DNA from: an uncultured Flammeovirgaceae bacterium | Lineage (GTDB): Bacteria > Bacteroidota > Bacteroidia > Cytophagales > Cyclobacteriaceae | Direction: 5' to 3' | Length of the DNA stretch: 64,000 nt | Assembly: GCA_937883755.1 (NCBI GenBank) | Contig: CAKZYA010000046.1 | Span: forward strand, 1-64,000 | Shown: positions 1-9,520 of the stretch, one piece after another | How positions within the stretch are numbered: position 1 is the stretch's first letter | Layout: the number at the start of each line of letters is the position of its first letter | Notes under the pieces: generated by a model | The model's database searches: none | Told to the model about the DNA's origin: nothing | Seen by the model: only the letters and a program-made list of their open reading frames with translations | Position numbers and translations under genes: made by a program

Positions 1-270
1 TTCACAAACTTCCGTAGTCTTTTTTATTTGCTCAACTAATACTTTAAATCACTTCATTATCTTATTTTACAGCATATACTTATAGCAAGATTATCGAAGA
101 AATTGATATAGTTTAGACCCAGTATATTACTAATTTGAAAGCCTGCAAACCATTTTGTTAGCATTTTTTTAATCAGAAGTTCTTTTTTTTGTAAGATCCT
201 ATTTGTTTATTTGAAGTTTAACTTAACCAAAGTTTAGCCTGAGAGTCACAAAATAGGCTATTTTACTAAC
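1..270. other. AT-rich upstream region of the polysaccharide export operon
   Basis: This stretch is very AT-rich with many T-runs and no supported reading frame. It lies before the GTG start of the Wza-like gene and should hold that operon's promoter. I found no exact TAnnTTTG element, so no promoter is called. Confidence 0.4.
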
Positions 271-1044
271 GTGAGACTACCTAACCTTTTCATCCTATGC
301 ATTATGCTGAGCTTAGCAGCTTGCATTCCTAATAAACAGCTGGTATACTTTCCCAATCCAGAGTTTAATACTCAGACTCCTACATTAGCCTACAATAATA
401 GGCAAACTTACCGACTACAACCACGAGACGTTCTGTCGGTCAGAATTAAAACCTTAGATCCTGATACTGAGAAGTACTTTAATGTTCAACCGGAAAATGG
501 ATTTGTTAATTTTAATCCCGCTGGGTTTTACATCAACGGCTACTCTATCAACTCTGATGGTGAGATTACGCTTCCCGAAGTAGGTAGAGTTCAGATAGAT
601 GGCTTGACTCTAGAAGAAGCCGAAATTAAAATACAAGATGCAATTAGTGGCTACGTTAATAATGCTACTATATTAGTTAAACTAGTAAGTTTCAAAATAG
701 CTGTTTTAGGCGAAGTGAGAAACCCAGGCTACTTTTATATATATAACGAACAGGCTAACGTGCTGGAAGGATTAGGGTTAGCTGGTGACCTAACCGATTT
801 TGGCAATCGCGAGAATATTACCTTAATCCGCCAGACGGACGATGGTAACGAGGTAGTACTATTGAACCTTAAAGACCCCAAACTGCTTGCCTCTCCTTAT
901 TACTATCTCCAGCCTAATGATGTAGTCTATGTACAGCCACTACGAGCAAAGCAGACCCGAAGCAATCTTAACACACTTACCTTACTGAGCGTCTTCTTTG
1001 GAGCTATTTCTTCTACGATTCTTATCCTAAGATTTATTGAATAA
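271..1044 (+). CDS. Wza-like polysaccharide export outer-membrane lipoprotein
   Basis: This 257-residue protein is a polysaccharide biosynthesis/export protein that would form the outer-membrane exit channel for the exopolysaccharide. The N-terminus has a lipoprotein signal with lipobox LSLAAC, so the mature protein begins at Cys18. A Poly_export domain follows (about residues 47-135, beginning YRLQPRDVLSVRI), then an SLBB domain (about 140-222, starting FKIAVLGEVRNPGYFYI), and a C-terminal hydrophobic segment (about 233-253). The start is GTG at 271; no ATG fits the signal peptide. It is shorter than E. coli Wza (about 380 residues), which is usual in Bacteroidota. The stop is 2 bases before the Wzc-like gene, so the pair is an operon. 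Confidence 0.92.
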   Translation: MRLPNLFILCIMLSLAACIPNKQLVYFPNPEFNTQTPTLAYNNRQTYRLQPRDVLSVRIKTLDPDTEKYFNVQPENGFVNFNPAGFYINGYSINSDGEITLPEVGRVQIDGLTLEEAEIKIQDAISGYVNNATILVKLVSFKIAVLGEVRNPGYFYIYNEQANVLEGLGLAGDLTDFGNRENITLIRQTDDGNEVVLLNLKDPKLLASPYYYLQPNDVVYVQPLRAKQTRSNLNTLTLLSVFFGAISSTILILRFIE

Positions 1045-1046
1045 CT

Positions 1047-3401
1047 ATGGAAGATATTGATGTGCGCATTATTATCCGCAAGCTTTTACGAAAGTGGTAT
1101 TGGTTTGCATTATCTTTAGTAATAACGCTAGGATTGGCTGCCCTATATCTATATATAGCAGAAAAAGAGTACTCTATAGCGGCTACTATTCAGTTAAAAG
1201 ACCAAAACCTGGGCGACAAAGGAACTGCACAGGAGAAATTCCTTAGTGGCTTTGAATTACTAGAGTCAGATGCCGAGTTAGAAGATGAAATAGGGATTTT
1301 AACTTCCTACTCTACTATTCGCCAGAGCCTGGAAACACTTGGGTTTGAGACTAGTTATTACTCCTATCCTACTGCGCTCAGTTGGGTCTCTACCATGGTG
1401 AGCAATGAGATGTACCCTTCTCCTTTTCGTGTAGAATTAGACTCGGCAGGTACACAACTACTATATACTCCCATTTACATCTCTTTCCCCGACGAGCAGC
1501 ATTATCGGATTACCCTAGAAACTGAAGAGGATCCTATTTGGGTTCAAGACGGAGCAACGCAACATGTGGTTCCTTGGTACGAAGAACTCGCACTAGATAC
1601 AACCCTACAGATTGACCAGCCATTACAGTTATCTTACTTGAGTATCTTTCCTGAGATAGTTAATCCAGTGCAAATGATTGACAAAGATGTCAGTTATTAT
1701 GTAACTATCCGTAGTTTAAGTGACGTAACTGATTACTATCAAAAGCAACTGGGGGTAGAAACAATATCTGAAAACTCTAATATTGCTCGTTTAAGCTTAA
1801 ACAGCTCAGTACCTCGCAAAGAGATGGATTTTCTGAGTCGCCTGATGGAAGTGTACATCAATAATGATTTATCCAAGAGAAATCAATTAGGGAAAAATAC
1901 TATTGAGTTTATTGACTATCAATTAGCCAGCGTGGCTGATTCCTTACAAGATACAGAAGGAAGTCTGGAAGCCTTTCGGGCAAGAAATCAGGTAATTGAT
2001 GTAGGCGTAACATCTCAGAATCTTACGGAGCAACTTTTTTCTCTAGAAGAAAAGCAAGCGGAGCTAAGTGTACAAAACGAATATTATAAATATATGGCTC
2101 AGTACCTGGCCTCCAATAATAGTATTGCCGATGTAGTTGCCCCCTCTTCTGTTGGTATTCAGGATGAATTACTAAATAGCCTACTTATTCAGCTTGCCAA
2201 CCTGAACGAGGAAAAAATTGCGAAAGATTTTAGTTCTAATCCTAATAATCCAGTTCTACGGATAGTGGAACGCAAGATTCAAAATACAAAACAGGCTCTT
2301 ATCGATAATATTGATAATTTGATTAGCTCAAATAATATCGCTTTACGAGAAAATAAGCGGCGGGTAGCTAATATTCGGGCAACCATGAGTAAGTTACCTC
2401 AGAATGAACGGAACCTTACCGATATAGAACGACGCTTTACATTCAACGATAACATTTATAACTATCTCCTACAAAAGCGGGCTGAAGCTGGCATAGCCAT
2501 TGCCTCTAATATACCCAATAAAACCGTCATTGATAATCCTCGACAAATACGTAAGCAACCAGACAGCCCTAATACGCTCTTCATTCTATTGTTCGCTATA
2601 CTACTCGGCTTAATTGCCCCAGCTGGATTCATCTTCATCAACGACTTCTTCAGATTAAAAGTAGAAAGTGAGGATCAGCTAGCTCAATGGACTAATATAC
2701 CAGTAGTTGAGCGCATAGCCCAGGTGAAAGAAAAGGAGAGAAGAAGACCCTACATGGGAGAAGGGTATCTAGCCCATGCATTCCGTTATATTCGCCACCA
2801 TGTAGAAGTTATGCGACTTAGCCATGAAACACAAGTGATTGGAGTTACTTCCGCCAAAAGTGGAGAAGGAAAAACTTTCGTAGCTAAGAACTTAGCTGAG
2901 TCCTTTGCTCAGGCGGGTCGTAAGGTGCTACTTATAGATGCAGACTTACATCAATCTACCTTATCCAAGTTAGCAAGTTTGCGGCAAATTACTGGATTAA
3001 GCGATATGCTCCAGCAGCGGGATGAAGTGATTATTCAAAAAACGGCCATCCGTGAGTTACATATTATCGGGGCAGGTAGTAATCACCCTAACCCTTCAGA
3101 TCTATTTGCGGGCAATACCTTTAGAGCTACTATGACCGAACTCAAACAACAGTATGAGTTTATTATTTTAGACGCTCCTCCGGTAGGAACAATCGCAGAC
3201 TATCTGCTGATGAGTACGACGATTGATTATACGTTATGGGTAATTCGCCACGAACACTCTCAACGAGATGACATACAGCGGTTAAACAAGTTATTTCACC
3301 AAAACCGTTTAGATGTGGGCATTGTATATAATGGTGCTCAGCGAACGGATGTATACACTGGATATTACAACAAGAAATCCTTTAAGCAGAGAAACGTGTG
3401 A
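1047..3401 (+). CDS. Wzc-like polysaccharide co-polymerase with tyrosine autokinase
   Basis: This inner-membrane protein should control chain length and export by working with the Wza-like channel. The N-terminal Wzz domain starts with a membrane segment at about residues 18-36. A long coiled-coil periplasmic region and a GNVR-type segment follow, with a second membrane helix at about 508-530. The cytoplasmic BY-kinase domain has Walker A (SAKSGEGKT, about 602-610) and Walker A'/B (VLLIDADLH and FIILDAPP). The C-terminus carries clustered tyrosines (VYTGYYNKK), the usual autophosphorylation site. At 784 residues it is a typical fused Wzz-kinase. Its stop overlaps the flippase start by 4 bases (GTGA). 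Confidence 0.93.
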   Translation: MEDIDVRIIIRKLLRKWYWFALSLVITLGLAALYLYIAEKEYSIAATIQLKDQNLGDKGTAQEKFLSGFELLESDAELEDEIGILTSYSTIRQSLETLGFETSYYSYPTALSWVSTMVSNEMYPSPFRVELDSAGTQLLYTPIYISFPDEQHYRITLETEEDPIWVQDGATQHVVPWYEELALDTTLQIDQPLQLSYLSIFPEIVNPVQMIDKDVSYYVTIRSLSDVTDYYQKQLGVETISENSNIARLSLNSSVPRKEMDFLSRLMEVYINNDLSKRNQLGKNTIEFIDYQLASVADSLQDTEGSLEAFRARNQVIDVGVTSQNLTEQLFSLEEKQAELSVQNEYYKYMAQYLASNNSIADVVAPSSVGIQDELLNSLLIQLANLNEEKIAKDFSSNPNNPVLRIVERKIQNTKQALIDNIDNLISSNNIALRENKRRVANIRATMSKLPQNERNLTDIERRFTFNDNIYNYLLQKRAEAGIAIASNIPNKTVIDNPRQIRKQPDSPNTLFILLFAILLGLIAPAGFIFINDFFRLKVESEDQLAQWTNIPVVERIAQVKEKERRRPYMGEGYLAHAFRYIRHHVEVMRLSHETQVIGVTSAKSGEGKTFVAKNLAESFAQAGRKVLLIDADLHQSTLSKLASLRQITGLSDMLQQRDEVIIQKTAIRELHIIGAGSNHPNPSDLFAGNTFRATMTELKQQYEFIILDAPPVGTIADYLLMSTTIDYTLWVIRHEHSQRDDIQRLNKLFHQNRLDVGIVYNGAQRTDVYTGYYNKKSFKQRNV

Positions 3402-4843
3402 GCTTAAGAAAGAAGTCTGCCGAAGGGCTAAAATGGTCATTTCTCGAGACAGTAGGGATCAGATTATTTTCTGTATCTACGTATTTCGTTCTAGCCAAGA
3501 TATTGGATCCCACCGCTTTTGGACTGGTGGCTCTCACCAACACTTTTATCTTTTTCAGTGAAGCATTTGTTGACCAAGGGTTTGTCGCTGCACTAGTTCA
3601 AAAAAAAGATTTGTTACCTAAACACCTTTCATCTGCCTTCTGGGGAAATCTAGTATTGGGTGGATTACTTTTTTTTCTAACTTATATTGGTTCGCCCTGG
3701 ATAGCCTCTCTGTATGGTGAGCCTATGTTGACAGACATTCTAAGGGTACACGCCATCACTTTCGTTATTTCTGCTTTTGCTAAGGTACAATTAGCCCTAT
3801 TACAAAGAGAACTAAAACTTAAGACCATTGCAATAGCCCGAACAATTGCCATTGTGATAAGCTGTACGGTCAGTATTTTTCTTGCCTACCAAGGATACGG
3901 AGCCTGGAGCTTAATTTTCCAGCAACTTATCTTCAATTTCTTACAAACGGCTATTCTGTGGATTCTAGGTCGTTGGGTACCCTCTTTTGTTTTTTCGTGG
4001 GAATGCTACCGGAGTATCTTTTCTTTTGGATCGAAAGTGATGATGAACCGCTTTGTAATGTACGTGATTCGGTATGCTGACTCACTATTGATTGGCTATT
4101 TTCTAGGCACTGAATTGTTGGGCTATTACTCATTTGCCCAAAAGATATTTATAACCTTAACTGACCTGATAAACTTGACTTTTACCAAGGTTACGTTTTC
4201 GGTATTTTCTCTTCTGCAAGACCAAAAGCAGAGAATTGCTAGTGAATTACGTAAATTTATTGACCTTACCGCAACGGTAACATTCCCACTGTTTTCTGCC
4301 ACTTTTGTGTTTGCCCCTTATGCTGTCCCCTTACTATTCGGAGAGAAGTGGCTGCCTAGTATCTCTATTATTCAAGTTTTCTCATTTGCTGGAGTACTGA
4401 TTTGCTTTTACTCTTGTTTCAACAACCTGCTCGCTGGCCTTGGTAAAGTAGGCCTAAATCTGAGAATAAAAATCGTTTATCTGCTTCTTAGCCTTGTGTT
4501 AATCTTTTTTGCTGTACAGATCTCAATTGAAATGGTAGCAGCTACTTATATCATCAGCATGACTATCACCCTTATTATTATACTTTTCTATGTTAGTCGA
4601 TTCATCAATTTAAACATAGGATACTATACAGTAAACATTCTCAAGCCCCTAATTTTCAGTATTGCTTTAGCATTAATAGTATATTTATCTTCTCAATTGA
4701 TAGTAAGAATTACATTACCTATTTTAGCCGTGCAAGTAGTATTGAGCGGGGCTGCTTATGTAGGCTATCTTCTAGTAACTAAACCCAATATAAAACAACA
4801 ACTAGGACTAGCCTTTAATAGGAAGCCCGTAGAGGCTAAGTAA
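3398..4843 (+). CDS. Wzx-type lipopolysaccharide/exopolysaccharide flippase (MOP superfamily)
   Basis: This 481-residue protein is very hydrophobic with about 12-14 predicted membrane helices and no signal peptide. The N-terminus (KKSAEGLKWSFLETVGIRLF) and the segment ILDPTAFGLVALTNTFI are typical of the polysaccharide_synt family that flips undecaprenyl-linked repeat units across the inner membrane. The GTG start at 3398 overlaps the stop of the Wzc-like gene, which points to translational coupling. A competing frame at 3313-3561 overlaps both genes and is a shadow. A gap of about 180 bases with no recognisable feature separates it from the sulfotransferase gene. Confidence 0.92.
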   Translation: MSLRKKSAEGLKWSFLETVGIRLFSVSTYFVLAKILDPTAFGLVALTNTFIFFSEAFVDQGFVAALVQKKDLLPKHLSSAFWGNLVLGGLLFFLTYIGSPWIASLYGEPMLTDILRVHAITFVISAFAKVQLALLQRELKLKTIAIARTIAIVISCTVSIFLAYQGYGAWSLIFQQLIFNFLQTAILWILGRWVPSFVFSWECYRSIFSFGSKVMMNRFVMYVIRYADSLLIGYFLGTELLGYYSFAQKIFITLTDLINLTFTKVTFSVFSLLQDQKQRIASELRKFIDLTATVTFPLFSATFVFAPYAVPLLFGEKWLPSISIIQVFSFAGVLICFYSCFNNLLAGLGKVGLNLRIKIVYLLLSLVLIFFAVQISIEMVAATYIISMTITLIIILFYVSRFINLNIGYYTVNILKPLIFSIALALIVYLSSQLIVRITLPILAVQVVLSGAAYVGYLLVTKPNIKQQLGLAFNRKPVEAK

Positions 4844-5025
4844 TTCGTTCTCAAAAACATTCCTGGCTAATAAGTATCAAACAGAAGGTGCAGGTAGATA
4901 AGAACAAAAGATACCAGTTACTTTAGGTGAATATCATAAGGGGGTAATCCATTAAGTCGCAGAAACAAGTGTTAAAACTGTATTCTTAATGAAATTCAAG
5001 CTTTTTTACTAAAAGGACTGGGTGT

Positions 5026-6129
5026 ATGAATAAACCTATCTTCATTTTAGGCTGCCATAAATCAGGAACTACACTAGTTAGAAACCTACTAGATGGCTCT
5101 CCAGGTACATTTGCTATCCCAATTGAGACTCACTTTTTCTCTCACATTGGGTTAGGGGTAGCCTACGAATTAGCATATACTTTGCCCAAACGCTTAAAGT
5201 TTGATGAAGTGGCTCACCGACTATGCATGGAGATTAAAGAATCAAATGACAAGCCATCTAGCCAAATGAAGTGGGGTGATAGCTTTATCCCAGGAAGTTG
5301 GAATATAGATGCTTTCTACTCTTATCTATATAAAACAGGGAAACCATTTTTTGATGCTTATGACCTAAGGGCGTTCTTTAATTGTTTTGTACAAGCCATG
5401 TATTTAAGCCTATTTGGGGAAATCCCCTCAGATAACATTAAATTTGTTGAGAAGTCTGTAGAAAATGCGGAGTTTGTCCCAGTAATTCAAAACCTGTATC
5501 CTGATGCAAAGTTTGTGCATGTAGTTCGCAATCCTTATGCAACGTTAGTAGCACTACGCAGATTTAAATATGTAGTGGGAGGACACTACCCCTTTATAGC
5601 ACCTCTGTTACAAAGCATGGAAAACTCCTACTATTATCTCTACAAAAATCAGCTTCATATAAATAATTACTTAGTTGTCCGTTTTGAAGACTTACTAACT
5701 AACCCACCTGAAGTAATGAAAAAAATTGCTACTTTTTGCGGGATAGATCTCAACGAAATATTATTAAAGCCTACATTTCTTAATGGTAAAGATTGGTTGG
5801 GCAATAGTATGAGTGGTAAAGACTTTAAAGGGATCTCTACTCACCCCATCCATAGCTGGATAGACGAGATTAACGAACTAGAAATCCGTATGGTAAATCT
5901 TCTATTTCCGCATATTTTGCGAGATTACCAGTATGATAAGGTCGGTAATGCAAAATATCCCCTCCTAAGGTTCAAAGGAGAATCTATGCCCAATTACATT
6001 GCAAACAGATTTTATGCTAAGTCAACAGCTTATATCCGTGAAGTAAATCGCGACATACAGCAAAAGAGGTATGCCAAGTATCGTGCGGACTTTCCAAAAC
6101 CTGCAGTACAATCACCTACTATACAGTAG
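5026..6129 (+). CDS. PAPS-dependent sulfotransferase (Sulfotransfer_3-like)
   Basis: This 367-residue protein has the two PAPS-binding signatures of sulfotransferases. The 5'-phosphosulfate loop is near the N-terminus (GCHKSGTTLVRNLLDGSPG, residues about 9-27) and the 3'-phosphate-binding motif is VHVVRNPYATLVALR (about 166-180). No signal peptide or membrane helix is visible, so it would be cytoplasmic. It lies between the flippase and a glycosyltransferase, so its substrate is probably a sugar of the exopolysaccharide repeat unit or its lipid-linked precursor. That role is inferred from position; the residues show only the enzyme class. It is unrelated in overall sequence to the second sulfotransferase of the locus at 8721-9428. 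Confidence 0.85.
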   Translation: MNKPIFILGCHKSGTTLVRNLLDGSPGTFAIPIETHFFSHIGLGVAYELAYTLPKRLKFDEVAHRLCMEIKESNDKPSSQMKWGDSFIPGSWNIDAFYSYLYKTGKPFFDAYDLRAFFNCFVQAMYLSLFGEIPSDNIKFVEKSVENAEFVPVIQNLYPDAKFVHVVRNPYATLVALRRFKYVVGGHYPFIAPLLQSMENSYYYLYKNQLHINNYLVVRFEDLLTNPPEVMKKIATFCGIDLNEILLKPTFLNGKDWLGNSMSGKDFKGISTHPIHSWIDEINELEIRMVNLLFPHILRDYQYDKVGNAKYPLLRFKGESMPNYIANRFYAKSTAYIREVNRDIQQKRYAKYRADFPKPAVQSPTIQ

Positions 6130-6348
6130 TTGTATGTTTTCTAGATGGCAGTAAGCAAAGCTAAAAAGCGACATAAGTTCTTTTTGATAAATAATAATAT
6201 AAATTGCAATAGCCAGTATATTCAATTCACACAGATGTAAGAAGAAATCAATGGTAACACCACTGATGGTACTACCGCTTTTTTACTTCAACTTTATTAT
6301 CTCCTACTCAGATTAATCTATCCTAGATAAACCCTGCTTAAACATTCA

Positions 6349-7350
6349 ATGACGGTATTCTTTTTTCAGCGTAAGCCTATTCCCAAAAAAACATTTAGTA
6401 TTGAGGTACTCTTTGATAGTCTCAGAAAGCACCTTCCGGATACACTTCAATACCAAGTGGTCAGATCAAGCTTTGTGAATAGCGGCTGGGGAAAGAAACT
6501 ATATAATACGTTTGAAATACTTTTTAAATCCCAAGGAGATATCAACCACATTACTGGCGATGTGCATTATATCGCCATTTTTATGAAAAAGAGAAAAACG
6601 ATCCTAACTATTCATGATCTAAACCTTCTTAACTTACCCTCTGCATTCAAACGGACTATTCATCGTTGGTTTTGGCTCGAGATACCCATAAGAAAGTCGC
6701 AAGTAGTGACAGTTATTTCGCAAACTACCAAAGAACAGATATTACAGCATACTCACTGCCCCCCTGAAAAAATACGGGTTATTTATAACTGTGTATCCTC
6801 GGCCTTTAAAGCTCACCCAAAAGAGTTCCGCGAACGAGAGCCTATTATACTACAGGTTGGTATTAAACCTAATAAAAATTTGGGACGGGTAGCTGAAGCT
6901 TTAGAAGGCATTTCGTGTCAGCTAGAGATTATTGGTAAGCCCTTGGAAAGGGACTTAGCACTCTTAGAGAAATATAAAATTAACTATAGATGGGAAGTAG
7001 ATTTAACTAATGAGCAGGTGGTTCAAAAATACATTGATTGTGATATGTTAGTTTTTATCTCTACTTACGAGGGCTTTGGCCTTCCTATTATAGAAGCAAA
7101 TGCTGTTGGGCGTCCTGTAGTGACTAGTAACATATCTTCCATGCCAGAGGTAGCAGGTGATGCTGCCCATTTAGTAGATCCTTTTAGTGTCTCTTCTATC
7201 CGTTCAGGTATTGTCAAGGTGATACGAGAGCCATCTTATCGGGAACAACTCATTAAGAATGGCTGGAATAACTGCCAACGGTTTATGCCCTCGACAATAG
7301 CTGCTGCTTATGCTCAACTTTATCAGGAAGTATTTGAGCAAACGCGCTAG
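6349..7350 (+). CDS. GT4-family glycosyltransferase
   Basis: This 333-residue retaining glycosyltransferase of the GT-B fold would add one sugar to the lipid-linked repeat unit. The C-terminal half has the GT4 donor-binding features: IILQVGIKPNKNL (start of the second Rossmann domain) and an E-x7-E motif in EGFGLPIIEANAVGRPVV. It is a little short for GT4 because the N-terminal domain is compact. Its last 68 bases overlap the 3' end of the Wzy-like gene on the other strand. About 219 bases of AT-rich sequence with no clear feature precede it. The donor and acceptor cannot be read from sequence. Confidence 0.88.
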   Translation: MTVFFFQRKPIPKKTFSIEVLFDSLRKHLPDTLQYQVVRSSFVNSGWGKKLYNTFEILFKSQGDINHITGDVHYIAIFMKKRKTILTIHDLNLLNLPSAFKRTIHRWFWLEIPIRKSQVVTVISQTTKEQILQHTHCPPEKIRVIYNCVSSAFKAHPKEFREREPIILQVGIKPNKNLGRVAEALEGISCQLEIIGKPLERDLALLEKYKINYRWEVDLTNEQVVQKYIDCDMLVFISTYEGFGLPIIEANAVGRPVVTSNISSMPEVAGDAAHLVDPFSVSSIRSGIVKVIREPSYREQLIKNGWNNCQRFMPSTIAAAYAQLYQEVFEQTR

Positions 7351-8692
7351 TTCGTAGTGAGCTGTAAAAAGCTTTAACTAACAAAAGTCCAGGGAAGATT
7401 GCTTGTGTAGTCTCAAGATAGTTATCAAAAAACGAGATTGATAAAAGAAAAACAAAAGATAACCCTACTCCAAACGACAAATAAGCCGACTGATATTGTT
7501 GGTTACTACGATAGCGCAAATAGGCTTTACGCATCTTATACACAAGCACAATTAGATAGATGAATAAAGCTATTAAGAAAACTAATCCAAACTCGGCAAA
7601 TATTGATAGTAAGGAAAAAAAAGGGCGATGCATGGTGGAGTTTCCAAATCGGTTAGTGTTGGAAGAGTAGGCATTCCAGATAGAATAGCCGTACTCTTTC
7701 ATAGGTTCGGATATTGTATTGGAAAAGAATGGCACATATTGATCAAAATACTTACCTGAACTCATGAGCCCAGCTCGACTTAAGTACTGTCCGGGTCCTA
7801 GCCCTACTAGATATACATGAGGGTATTCCTGAGGCATATCGATAACTGTTCGATTAACCACCTCAAACTTCGGAGAATCCTGATTACTATAGAGCGTAAT
7901 GAAAATATTAGCCGTGGTAAACACGCCAGGGAAAATAATACCTAAGGGGAGGATAAGTAATATCGCAAGTACCACAGCCGAAATAAGCCTACCTATATTG
8001 CTAAATATGAGATTTCTACGATAAAGGAACAGAGTAACAATGGCACTGAACACCAGGCTTATAAAAATATGAAGGACTCCTGCCAGCATAAGAGCAATTA
8101 ATCCGATTAGAAAAGAGCCAATGCCTCGGCGATGAACAAGTACATTGGGAATTAGAAATACTAAGAAGAATACCAGATTAATGGCTAACATCTGGTTGCC
8201 AAACCCTGGTTCACCACCCACAAAGGTCAATAAACCAATAGTTCCTTGCACCGCGTCGCCTGGAATAATATCAAACCGACCAGTGAGAGCAACAATAGTG
8301 AATTGGAAAATACCGACGAGCCCTTGTATAAGAGTGGCGTAACTCAGTATGCGAGCGTATTTCTCATAGGAGTGTTCATATCTTACAAAGTCTCCTTCAA
8401 TGAGTAAAATAAAAATAAAAGACCCATAAGTAAGCAGCGAAACAGCAGCGTTACTGGTTAGGAAATCAGTACCCGTAATCTGGTTAAGTATTACGTAGAA
8501 AGTTATAATGACCGTATACACAAGAGTAATAATCACCAGCCGCTTTAAGGTGTTCCCGGATTTGGAGCGAATGAGATACCAAATTAGGCAAAAGGCAGGT
8601 ACTAGATATCCGAGAGCGCGATAAGGGAGTAATGTTACAATCAGCGCAATTACAAATGTTTCGTAATAATGTTTCGCAGCGAGTCGGTTCAT
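7283..8692 (-). CDS. Wzy-like polymerase / O-antigen ligase family membrane protein
   Basis: This 469-residue protein has about 10-12 hydrophobic helices and one large loop (about residues 280-360, including VYLVGLGPGQYLSRAG), the layout of Wzy polymerases and WaaL-type ligases. In this locus it is the only candidate for the polymerase that joins repeat units at the periplasmic face. These proteins diverge strongly, so the class rests on topology and context. It is the last gene of the - strand arm, 28 bases after the sulfotransferase gene, and its final 22 codons lie antisense to the glycosyltransferase gene on the + strand. Confidence 0.78.
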   Translation of the reverse strand: MNRLAAKHYYETFVIALIVTLLPYRALGYLVPAFCLIWYLIRSKSGNTLKRLVIITLVYTVIITFYVILNQITGTDFLTSNAAVSLLTYGSFIFILLIEGDFVRYEHSYEKYARILSYATLIQGLVGIFQFTIVALTGRFDIIPGDAVQGTIGLLTFVGGEPGFGNQMLAINLVFFLVFLIPNVLVHRRGIGSFLIGLIALMLAGVLHIFISLVFSAIVTLFLYRRNLIFSNIGRLISAVVLAILLILPLGIIFPGVFTTANIFITLYSNQDSPKFEVVNRTVIDMPQEYPHVYLVGLGPGQYLSRAGLMSSGKYFDQYVPFFSNTISEPMKEYGYSIWNAYSSNTNRFGNSTMHRPFFSLLSIFAEFGLVFLIALFIYLIVLVYKMRKAYLRYRSNQQYQSAYLSFGVGLSFVFLLSISFFDNYLETTQAIFPGLLLVKAFYSSLRTSAFAQILPDKVEHKQQLLSRA

Positions 8693-8720
8693 AGATAATA
8701 ACGCTTAAATTTTTCCAGGT

Positions 8721-9428
8721 TCACTCGCCAAATTTGTAACCAAATTCAGCAATGTCATACTGAAACATCCTCTCCACGACCGAAATAGTATCAGCGTCAT
8801 AATACGCAACGTACTTCTTATGCTTTCTTCTATTAATCTGTTCTATGGTAAGGGCTTCTACATTCGGTAGCTTAAGCTCTATAAGCGTGGGAATCAAGTC
8901 ATGGTCAATATCCTCAAGACGAATAACTTTATCAACCAGAATACCACCTTTATCATCACTAACATAGCGATCTAGCGAGCACAAACCATATCGGTACCAT
9001 TCATCATTGAATTGATCTTTTTCATAATCTGACAAACCTTCAACCGATAGAACCCACTCTTTAAAGGATGGTTTTTTGGTGAAGTAGCGTTGCTTGAATT
9101 TTTTCAACCGATCTTTTATCTGATTTTCTAACGTCCCAGCTACAAGCACCTTCGTCCGTTTACCTGAGTATTTCATTTCGTAAAGCGAAACCATTTTATC
9201 CCACGGGTTACGAATGAACACAAATTTGAAAAAGTCATTGTAGTTCCAACCTTTCTTTTCAAATAGTGCTTTAACTCTTTTGGGAGACATATGCGAAGTA
9301 AACTCACTACTTTCATCCGACCTATTATCCTTAATGTCTGAATAAGGATCTAGCATTTTTCTAACACTCTCTGAACCTGTTTTAGGATTGGCAAAAAAAA
9401 TATATTTATAATCAGTTGAAATTCGCAT
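8721..9428 (-). CDS. Carbohydrate sulfotransferase (Sulfotransfer_2-like)
   Basis: This 235-residue protein matches the second main sulfotransferase type, related to HNK-1/chondroitin sulfotransferases. The 5'-PSB motif is IFFANPKTGSESVRKML at the N-terminus, and the 3'-phosphate-binding motif is FVFIRNPWDKMVSLYEM (about residues 69-85). No signal peptide is visible. It sits between a glycosyltransferase and the Wzy-like gene on the - strand arm. Sugar sulfation is inferred from family and position. With the other sulfotransferase at 5026-6129 it suggests two separate sulfation steps. Confidence 0.85.
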   Translation of the reverse strand: MRISTDYKYIFFANPKTGSESVRKMLDPYSDIKDNRSDESSEFTSHMSPKRVKALFEKKGWNYNDFFKFVFIRNPWDKMVSLYEMKYSGKRTKVLVAGTLENQIKDRLKKFKQRYFTKKPSFKEWVLSVEGLSDYEKDQFNDEWYRYGLCSLDRYVSDDKGGILVDKVIRLEDIDHDLIPTLIELKLPNVEALTIEQINRRKHKKYVAYYDADTISVVERMFQYDIAEFGYKFGE

Positions 9429-9520
9429 AGGGTCATGTTTAGGTTATTTCAAATACCTTAGCGTAGTATTATTTAATGTAGAGTTTATCTGTTTTGGTTT
9501 TCAAAGAAGATAGTTCTTTG

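Noticed and set aside
3313-3561. 82-codon frame on the + strand overlapping Wzc and Wzx
   Set aside because: It lies across two well-supported genes in another frame and has no recognisable content.
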